Shown here in pieces: positions 57,391-64,000 of a DNA stretch of 64,000 nt. Source of the stretch: Peromyscus leucopus. Taxonomy: Eukaryota > Chordata > Mammalia > Rodentia > Cricetidae. The notes beneath the pieces were generated by a model. It was not told the DNA's origin. It saw only the letters and a list, made by a program, of their open reading frames with translations, and made no database searches. Made by a program: the position numbers and the translations under genes. Position 1 is the stretch's first letter. The number at the start of each line of letters is the position of its first letter. The stretch spans positions 63,428,527 through 63,492,526 of the forward strand of contig NC_051079.1 in NCBI RefSeq assembly GCF_004664715.2, read 5' to 3'.

Positions 57391-57408
57391 CCAGGACGTT
57401 GGGCACCA
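57391..57408 (-). promoter_or_regulatory. tRNA-Lys-like primer-binding site
   Basis: The minus strand reads TGGTGCCCAACGTCCTGG, two bases after the 5' LTR. It agrees with the tRNA-Lys1,2-type primer site (TGGCGCCCAACGT...) except for a C-to-T change at position 4 and the 3' end, which fits a class II retroelement. Confidence 0.75.
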
Positions 57409-57410
57409 TT

Positions 57411-57757
57411 TGTAGGCTGAATTTCCTGTTCCACCAGCCAGCTCTCAAATAACCACACAGAGACTTATTATTATAAATGTTTGGCCAATAGCTTAGGCTT
57501 GTTACTAACTAGCTCTTACAAATTAAATTAACCCATATTTTTTATTTACATTCAACCATGTGGTTCAGTACCTTTTTCAGCATGGCAACTTCATCTTGCT
57601 TCTCCTCACAACTCTGCCCTTCTTCATTCCAGAGAGCTCTTTCCCTGTCTACAAGTCCTGCATACCTCTTTCTGCCTAGCTTCTGGCCATTTAGTTCTTT
57701 ATTAAACCAATGAGAGCACTACATCTTCACAGTGTACAAAATGATTATTCCACAACA
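57411..57757 (-). repeat. 5' LTR of the ERV
   Basis: 347 bp, on the plus strand from tgtaggctgaatttcctgtt to attattccacaaca. It contains 'taaaccaatgagagc', a CCAAT-type element in reverse, about 55 bp from the U3 end. Confidence 0.88.
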
Positions 57758-57764
57758 GATGATC

Positions 57765-58325
57765 TCTCAAGTAGGCGAGGTTATGGCTCTTCCAAGGCCT
57801 GAAGATATGGGTGAATTGTGGTTATTGATAGAGTATGCTTAGGGAAGGGTCAAGAGACAGACTGGGCCAGACCACATAGCTTTGAACTTGGCTATATTGA
57901 AAAACTTGAAGTTTGTCATACACTGAGGACAATGGGGAGCCTTTGAACTGTTTTATTAGTCAATCAATGATATCCAATAGATGCCTCCTACCACATTCCC
58001 TCAAATCCTAGCATCTTCATGACCAAAGAAGGTTTAGTTTTCTGCTAAAATGAAGTCTAGTGAGAACTCTAGGTTAAGATTATAGTGGAGGGAAGACAAA
58101 GGTGGAGATGGGGCGTCAGCTATTTATTCCTTCAGCCTAGAAGTAAAACAATTCCATTCTCATTTACTGGTCAGAACCAGTTCACACGGTCCCAGCCTAG
58201 TTATAGAGGAGATTGAAAAATGCTGGGAGAGAGACCTGCATGATTTTAGAGCGCACTGGCTGTCCCTGCCAGGAGAGATGCTCATTGGGAAAGTGATGCA
58301 GTCTGGCATGGAGCTTCCCTCTGGG
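57765..58325. other. Unique sequence, no gene seen
   Basis: Flank of the ERV insertion. No exon or repeat recognised. Confidence 0.4.
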
Positions 58326-58328
58326 TGT

Positions 58329-58640
58329 TGGTTAGTTTTCTCATCGCTCTGACGGAACACCTGACAGAAACAATGGGAGGCAAGCCCTGTCTCCCAGTTC
58401 AGGGGATGTCCATCATAAAGAGCAAGGTATATGGATGTGATGTGGCTGCTTATCATTAGGGATGAGGAGAGATGTCTCCTCCAACATTCCTTCAAACAGT
58501 AGTCTTGGCTCTTGTGATCCCCATGGGAGAAGAATTTTGCTCTAGACATAAGTAAAATGAGCAAGTAATCAAGGTTTATTTGAGCAAGCAAAAAAGATGT
58601 TTAGCTGGTGAGAAAGCAAAATCAGAAGGTTGAGTACACC
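58329..58640 (-). repeat. Possible diverged family-A-like repeat, minus strand
   Basis: 'gttagttttctcatcgctct gacggaacacctgacagaaa' resembles the end of a common rodent repeat in reverse (tttctattgctgtgacaaaacacc...). The remainder is hard to match. Low confidence. Confidence 0.35.
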
Positions 58641-58649
58641 CTGTAGAAT

Positions 58650-60430
58650 GGAGGGCACACCAAGCCAGGGGAAAATGGCCAAGGGCTGCCATTAGTATCT
58701 GGACTTAGAAATTCTGCTGTGAGTGTCTCCTCCTCTTGCAGATCCCTGGGGTGATCTCCTTCCTAGGATGCATGGAGGCTTTCTTAGAAGCTATTCTTAC
58801 TCACAGTTCAGTCTGTTGCAATCAGATGCAAGAACATGCATGAAGCTATGTAGGTATCACTGCCTATAGAGTTGAGAAGTATACTATGGGAAAGGACAAA
58901 CATGACTTGCACACCTCCTTATGGGGGTTTCTAGGGAGCAACGTGGAGCCTGCTGAGGTGAGCTTTGTTGTGTTACACCCACCAGTCCTGCCCCGGACCT
59001 TGCTGTTTCAACCCTAACATTTCTTTTCACTGTGATAGTGATGCCATGTTTGCAGTGAGGAAAGGGTCTGGGAGAGGAGAGGGGGAATTTAGGTTTGGGA
59101 AGAGGCCAATCAGACCGTCCCTACAAGCCTCGTCCCTTCAGTCCTACAGTGTCTGTCACCAGCAAGGGCCATGTCCAAAAGGTTCCACAACCTCCCCAAA
59201 CCCTGCCTTTAGTTATAGACTGCATTTAAACAGACACATCTGTGGGGAACATTGCATATTCAAACCAAGGTATTCTGGTGCTGTATGAACTGAAGGACTT
59301 CAGGGCAGGAAAGCCTGGTAGAGTCCTCCCCCACTACCCAGCGGTTACCATCTTCAGCCTGCAGGCAGGTGAGCCTGTGAGGGTTGGAGGAGAGGTGTGT
59401 GGTGGTGGCAGTGTTGGGGACAGTGGTTCTGAGGAAGATGGGAGGTGGGTGGGGTAGTTGGATTCAGGCCACAGGTGAGCTTGAGATGAAAGTGTGACAA
59501 CATCTTGGAGTTCGCCCGCTGACAAAGCAGGGCTGTGTGTCCGTACCCCTCTGCTCGTGGACTCAGGAGGGCCTCAGCTGGCACTCTTGGGAGTAAGCAC
59601 TTGGTAGATGAAGTCATAGTTCTGAACAAAGAAGGAAGGGGGAAACATGGAAACATCCCTGGGAAACAGTGACATTCCATGGCCTGTCTTCCAAGGTAAG
59701 AGGCTCTCTCTCATGTTCCTACCACTCGCTGCCACTATGTACATGTCTGAGGAATGATGGCAGCTGCCACATTAGAGGCACTTCAGCATCTCTAAGGGAG
59801 GCTCTTGCTCAGTAACTTACGTGTGTCTGTGCTTATGCTAATTTGGGCCCCAGTGTGTTCCTACTATGACCTTCATTGGGAATGCCATGCGGGTAGAGAT
59901 CCTCATACCCAGCTTTGCCATCCTGCTTGCCCTGCACAGCACCAGATTCTTGAGTTAAGCTAGGGAAGAATGTCACAAAGCTGGTAGGAGGAAGTGAATT
60001 TGAAATCTGGTTTAAGCTTTGTTACTGATTGGATAACATGGGAAGTCACTCCGGTCCTCAGTTTCCCTTTCTGTAGATGAGGAGTTGGTGGGCATGAGGT
60101 TTTAATGAGGTCATCAAATACCAGGAGGCTCATGAGAGAGAGCCTTAGACCACCTCTTCAGAAAAGCATACTCAGACCACACCCTACATATACCCCTTCT
60201 ATGGTTTAATAACAGGGCCTTCAGGGCCTCCCCAAATACAGCATGGATCACTTCCTGCCACATGCCTGCTTTTCTCTTCCTAGTGGGTTGGATTTCTATC
60301 CCAAATTCAATGTTCATGGAAGAGCCTCAGAAGGAGAAGAAAAGAACCAAGGTGCATTTACTCTGGCCTTACAGGACTGAATGAAGCTCTTCTGAGAAAA
60401 ATCAGTGCAAACCTGATGATTATTGGAGTT
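58650..60430. other. Unique sequence with a MIR trace, no gene
   Basis: A plus-strand MIR-like block lies at about 60000-60145 ('ggtttaagctttgttactga', 'ctcagtttccctttctgtag'). Frames of about 105 codons at 58965-59288 (+) and 59354-59680 (-) have no recognisable domain. Confidence 0.4.
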
Positions 60431-60971
60431 ACTTGCCTGGAGATGTAAATGTGCATGTGTGTGTGTGTCCGCATGCTCACTGTTTCCTTGATCAACATTT
60501 CTCATAGGGATTCTGTATTTCTTTAAAAGGTAAGTGTCTTGTTTTGAAGCAATCACAGATTTTTTTTTAGGTAGTTGTGGAAGATAATAGAGAGAGATCC
60601 TGAGTGTGCTTAACCTCGCTTCAGTTGATGGCGAGATCTTGTAAAACTCTAGTACGATATCACAGTCAGGATACAAACTGGTACTGGAGTTACATACTGA
60701 TTAAACCCCCTGTAAATTGAAGAAACTGTGAGTTGACAGTGCATTTAACACACCTGACCTATGGGCCATCCCAGCTTGGCGACACAGCCCACCTCATGGG
60801 GTTGGTTGTTTCCTTGCTGTTCATGTTCCTGTCAATTGCAGTGTGAAGAGCTGCCCAGTACCTCAGGATTATCATATAGCAGAGACTAGGGTAGGAAAGG
60901 ATTAAAATTACAAATCTGAAGTGTGATTTCTACTTAATTGTGTAAGTTGTAAGTCAGGGACTGTCATTTTT
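60431..60971. other. Unique sequence, no gene seen
   Basis: A short TG run lies at about 60456-60468. No exon or young repeat. Confidence 0.35.
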
Positions 60972-60980
60972 AACACTGAA

Positions 60981-61148
60981 GGGTTTTGGTTTTTTTTTTT
61001 TTGATTTTTCGAGACAGGATTTCTCTGTGTAATAGCTCTGGCTGTCCTGGAACTTGCTTTGTAGACCAGGCTGGCCTCGAACTCACAGATCCATCTGCCT
61101 CTGCCACCTCCATGCTGGGATTAAAGGTGTGCACTGCCACCACCCCAC
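60981..61148 (-). repeat. B1 SINE, minus strand
   Basis: A T-rich tail, then 'gatttttcgagacaggattt ctctgtgtaa' through 'ctgggattaaaggtgtgcac tgccaccacccc'. The target duplication aacactga occurs at 60972-60979 and 61149-61156. Confidence 0.93.
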
Positions 61149-61260
61149 AACACTGATGTATTCAAGAACCCTATCACTGCAAGGGTTCTTTCCTGCCACG
61201 CTTTGATAGCCACACCCTCGTTTAACCTCCACCTGGAAGCCACTGTTCCATTTTTCATGT

Positions 61261-61294
61261 CTTTGATTTTGTCATTTCTTTGATTTTGTCATTT
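61261..61294 (+). repeat. 17-bp tandem duplication
   Basis: 'ctttgattttgtcattt' occurs twice in direct tandem immediately upstream of the hairpin at 61299-61344. Confidence 0.85.
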
Positions 61295-61298
61295 CAAG

Positions 61299-61344
61299 TT
61301 ATCAAATATAACACACCATAGGTCAGGTGTGTTATATTTGATAA
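61299..61344. repeat. Perfect 19-bp inverted repeat (hairpin)
   Basis: Arms 61299-61317 (ttatcaaatataacacacc) and 61326-61344 (ggtgtgttatatttgataa) are exact reverse complements around an 8-nt loop (ataggtca). Not part of any repeat I recognise. Confidence 0.95.
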
Positions 61345-61464
61345 ATATAACTATATATGATATGTTAATATATATTACATAGAAAGGAATGATTTCACTC
61401 ATCAGACTTCCTGAAGGTTCATCTAGGTTGAAGCATGAAGTAGTATCTTTAAACGGACGTTTAC

Positions 61465-61822
61465 TGTCCCAACCACCTGTTCCCAAATACCTGGCAGCTG
61501 CTTCCCAAATTACCACACAGGGGCTTAATATACATTATAAATGATTGGCCAATAGCTCAGGCTTATTACTAACTAACTCTTGCATTTTAAGTTAACCCAT
61601 ATTCCTTATTTACGCTCTGCCACGTGGCAGTACCTTCTAAGCATGGTATGTTCATCTCCTGCTCCCTCTGTGTCTGCCTGGCAACTCCTGACTCTGTCCT
61701 TCTCCTTCCCATCATCCTTAGTTTGGTCACCCCACCCTGCCTGGCTACTGGCCAATCAACATTTTATTAAACCAACTTGAATGACAAATCTTTACAGTGT
61801 ACAAGAGGATTATTCCACAGCA
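61465..61822 (-). mobile_element. Solo LTR, mys-like, minus strand
   Basis: Same family as the ERV LTRs: 'ttaccacacaggggcttaat', 'aaatgattggccaatagctc aggcttatta', 'tttacagtgtacaagaggat tattccacagca'. About 358 bp. The flanking hexamers (gtttac and agtacc) do not match convincingly, so a target duplication is not shown. Confidence 0.85.
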
Positions 61823-61829
61823 AGTACCA

Positions 61830-62740
61830 TCAATGTTGGCTATGCTTCAGATACTTTAATCATTCAGCTGTTGAAGGGTGTCAGATTCCAACTTGATCCC
61901 CAGAGACTATTTAGACTTTTTTTTTTAAATAAGTATGTGGGAATTTTTCTGTTATCTCGATGTTACTGATTTCGGGATGGTTCTAGTCTATGAAGGCTGG
62001 AAAACCTACTCTGTATGATTTCTGTTCTTCTCAATATATTCAGGTTGCTTTTATGACCAGAACATGATCTTGGTACACATTATTTGAGTCCTGCAGAAGA
62101 ATGGGTCCTCTGCTTTTGTTGGGTCAGGCATTCAGTAAATGTCAATTTGATTTTGTTGATGGGTGTGTGGCTGAGTTGTTTTGTATCTTTGCTGGTTGTC
62201 TAGTTGTGTGATTAATTGTTGAGAGAAGAGTGTTGATGTCTACAAATGTAACTGGGAATTTGTCCATTTCCTCTCCCATTCTGTCAGCTTTGCTTCACAT
62301 ATTTTGCAGCTCTGATTTTTGGTGCATGCAAATTTATGATTGCTCCATCTTCTTGTAGGCTGGCCCTTTTATTATTATATAGCATCTCTGACAATCTTCT
62401 TTGTTCTAAAACTTACTTGATCTCATACTGGTTTAATTACTCCAGTATTCTTTTGGATTTTTTTTTCATTCTCTTACTTTCAGTGTTCCTACATCATATT
62501 TCAGTGAGTTTCTTAATAGTATCTTTATATCATTTACATTCTGCATAATCATTGATAGGTTAGGGCTTGTATACTTATGTTTGCAATTTATTTTTGTTTT
62601 GATTTCTGTTTTCTGTGTTTTTTATTTTCTTTTCCCTTCTTTTTGTGGATCATCTAAACATTTTTAAAAATTCCACTTGGACTATAGTGTTTTTTATTCC
62701 AAAATACTTGGTTACATGTATACTTATTTGGGGGATATGG
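61830..62740 (-). pseudogene. Ancient L1M ORF2 remnant, minus strand
   Basis: Long collinear agreement with old mammalian L1 ORF2 in reverse: 'ttctgttatctcgatgttac tgatttcggg', 'cctctgcttttgttgggtca', 'gttgagagaagagtgttgat gtctacaaat', 'tgtcagctttgcttcacata ttttgcagctctg'. All frames are interrupted. Confidence 0.8.
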
Positions 62741-62741
62741 C

Positions 62742-62875
62742 ATGCCTGCTGTCAGAGGACAACCTTCAGGGGTCAGTTATTTCCACGTGGGCCCCAGGAT
62801 TGTAACTCAAAGTCATCAGACTCAACAGCAGGCAACTTTTCCACTGTTCCATTTCCAGACCCTGCAGTGGTTTCT
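62742..62875 (-). repeat. B3-like SINE, minus strand
   Basis: 'gtcagaggacaaccttcagg ggtcagttatttccacgtgg' and 'ggattgtaactcaaagtcat cagactcaac' are the reverse complement of B3. It lies within the L1M block. Confidence 0.8.
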
Positions 62876-63020
62876 TTGTTTTTGTTTAATTTTTTGTATA
62901 GTTTTTTTTAGAGGTTCCTCAATATACCACATTATGTAATCATTTGACCAATTTGAGTGAAATATTAAAACCCTTTTTACCCTCTCCCTATTTGTAATGT
63001 AACTATCTTAAGTATTTTTT
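62876..63020 (-). pseudogene. L1M-like sequence, continued
   Basis: A T-rich continuation after the SINE; probable LINE sequence but strongly diverged. Confidence 0.4.
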
Positions 63021-63029
63021 CACTGTTCT

Positions 63030-63158
63030 TTTGTTTTGAGACAGGATGTCTTTATGTAGCTCTGGCTGACCCGGAACTCACTGGGAGACACACAGAGATT
63101 TGCCTGAGTCAGCTTCCCTGACGTTAAGCCTGAAGGCATGCTCCACCATGCCCGGCTT
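63030..63158 (-). repeat. Diverged B1 SINE, minus strand
   Basis: 'ttttgttttgagacaggatg tctttatgta gctctggctg' to 'gaaggcatgctccaccatgc ccggc' is an older B1 in reverse. Confidence 0.8.
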
Positions 63159-63463
63159 GTTCAGTCGACGTGTAGTACCCTATCAGATCGTATTAAACTT
63201 TTGCTTCAGCTGTTGAATCTGACTTAGAAGCTCAAGAGGCAAAATGAAGTCGCTGGTACTCCCCTACACATTTGCTTATCATGTGTGATGACTAATCTTG
63301 TTTATCAGCTTGACACCTCAGGAAGTGGGAGCCCCAGTTGAGGAACTGCCTCTATCTATGTGGAGACATTTTCTTGACCACTAATTGATGTGTGCGCCCC
63401 AGCCTGCTGTGAGCAGTAACATCCTTAGGCAGGTGGTTCTGGGCTATATGAGAAAGGAAGCTG

Positions 63464-63505
63464 GCCGGGGGGTGGGGGGTGGTGGTGGTGGCGGCGGCGG
63501 CGGCA

Positions 63506-63540
<35 letters not shown>

Positions 63541-63697
63541 AGCGGCAGCAGCAGCAGCAGCAGCAGCAGCGGCGCACGCCTTTAATCCCAGCACTCAAGA
63601 GGTGGATGGATCTCTGTGAGTTCGAGGCCAGCCTGGTCTACAGAGCAAGACCAGGACAGCCACCAAAACTACACAGAGAAACCCTGTCTCGAAAAAC

Positions 63698-63728
<31 letters not shown>

Positions 63729-63782
63729 AAAACAAAACAAAACAAAACAAAAAAAAAAAACAAAAAAACAAAAAAAGGAAGG
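63464..63782 (+). repeat. B1 SINE with expanded 5' end, plus strand
   Basis: The body from 'ggcgcacgcctttaatccca' onwards is a good B1 with a long tail of AAAAC units. The target duplication aaggaagctg occurs at 63454-63463 and 63783-63792. The normal head (gccgggcggtggtggcgcac) has grown into about 100 bp of GGT/GGC/AGC triplets. Confidence 0.9.
63479..63571 (+). repeat. (GGT)n(GGC)n(AGC)n trinucleotide tract inside B1
   Basis: About four GGT, then about sixteen GGC (with one AGT interruption), then about nine AGC-type triplets. In six frames it encodes poly-Gly, poly-Ala, poly-Ser and so on; these are artefacts. Confidence 0.95.
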
Positions 63783-64000
63783 AAGGAAGCTGAGCATGAG
63801 CTTGGGAACAAGCTAGTAAGCAGCATTCCTCTGTGAGTTCTTCAAGCTCCTGCCTTGGCTTCCCTTGACGATGGCCTCTAACCTGTAAGATGATAAGCCC
63901 CTCCCCGAGTTATTTATTACAGCAATGGAAAGGCGAGCTAGGGCAGAAATTGGTACGCAAAGCGGGGTGTTGCTGTGATGGACTCGACATGCTTTCCTGG

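Larger units (their letters stand above)
54366..57757 (-). mobile_element. Non-autonomous ERV (mys-like), minus strand, mosaic
   Basis: A 3.4-kb element with an LTR at each end in the same orientation. Left LTR 54366-54732 (3' LTR of the element), right LTR 57411-57757 (5' LTR). Both run TG...CA on the minus strand. Flanking hexamers are aatgat (54360-54365) and gatgat (57758-57763), 5 of 6 identical. A polypurine tract (minus strand agacaaaaagggggaaa) sits directly before the 3' LTR, and an 18-nt primer-binding site directly after the 5' LTR. The internal region has no gag, pol or env frame; its longest open frame is about 104 codons, so it must have moved with borrowed enzymes. Assignment to mys is from memory; an ERVK-type origin follows from the tRNA-Lys-like primer site and the 6-bp duplication. 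Visible differences between the two LTRs imply an old insertion. Confidence 0.88.
63282..64000 (+). repeat. Rodent interspersed repeat (family A relative), split by B1; runs off the window
   Basis: 'tgactaatcttgtttatcag cttgacacct' start, 'gtggagacattttcttgacc actaattgat' and, after the B1, 'gctagtaagcagcattcctc' to 'cagcaatggaaaggcgagct' follow the family-A order. The text past 63945 ('cagaaattggtacgcaaagc ggggtgttgctgtgatggac') is a recognised continuation and runs past the window end. Confidence 0.7.

Noticed and set aside
61465..61822. Target-site duplication for this LTR
   Set aside because: The flanking hexamers gtttac and agtacc agree at too few positions; the LTR is called without a duplication.
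63352..63594. Poly-alanine protein on the minus strand / poly-glycine on the plus strand
   Set aside because: Translation of the GGC/AGC tract inside a B1 SINE.

Overview
The window reads as nuclear DNA of a muroid rodent, most likely a cricetid (deer mouse, vole or hamster group). The basis is the repeat content: B1, B2/B3-like and B4 SINEs on both strands, rodent L1, long GA/CA/TTCC microsatellites, and five loci of one LTR family of the kind I associate with cricetid genomes (mys-like, from memory). The younger B1 copies carry a cricetid-looking diagnostic stretch (gcgcctttcctgg or its complement). The species is inference.

I find no complete protein-coding gene and no convincing coding exon. 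Every long open frame lies in a CpG island, a simple repeat, a transposon, or is isolated and without recognisable homology. The one gene-like feature is a CpG island at about 12.2-13.5 kb. It has clustered GC boxes, a GC-rich tract without ATG, and a good splice donor at 12997/12998. This looks like the promoter and non-coding first exon of a + strand gene that I cannot identify. If so, the remaining 51 kb is its first intron, or intron plus intergenic DNA.

Layout. 0-12 kb: upstream DNA with scattered SINEs, a rodent repeat of uncertain name, two solo LTRs (8069-8415 +, 9836-10223 -) and long GA/TC tracts. 12.2-13.5 kb: CpG island. 13.5-24 kb: mostly low-repeat sequence, with an old LINE patch near 21.4 kb. 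24-42 kb: SINEs, microsatellites, an 81-bp alternating purine-pyrimidine tract, two hAT (URR1-type) elements with target duplications, and several unique AT-rich stretches that could be enhancers. 41-49.3 kb: a LINE-dense block, all on the minus strand, with nested SINE, LTR-like and microsatellite insertions. 50-52.4 kb: a solo LTR and unique sequence. 54.4-57.8 kb: a mosaic non-autonomous ERV with two LTRs, a polypurine tract and a duplicated primer-binding-site/LTR junction. 58-64 kb: unique sequence, a perfect 19-bp hairpin, another LTR, old L1, and a B1 whose 5' end has expanded into a GGC/AGC trinucleotide tract.

There is no sign of prokaryotic, CRISPR, phage or operon-like content. The most unusual structures are the mosaic ERV, the B1-internal GC-rich expansion, the 19-bp hairpin, the Z-DNA-prone tract, and the orphan CpG-island promoter with candidate distal elements.
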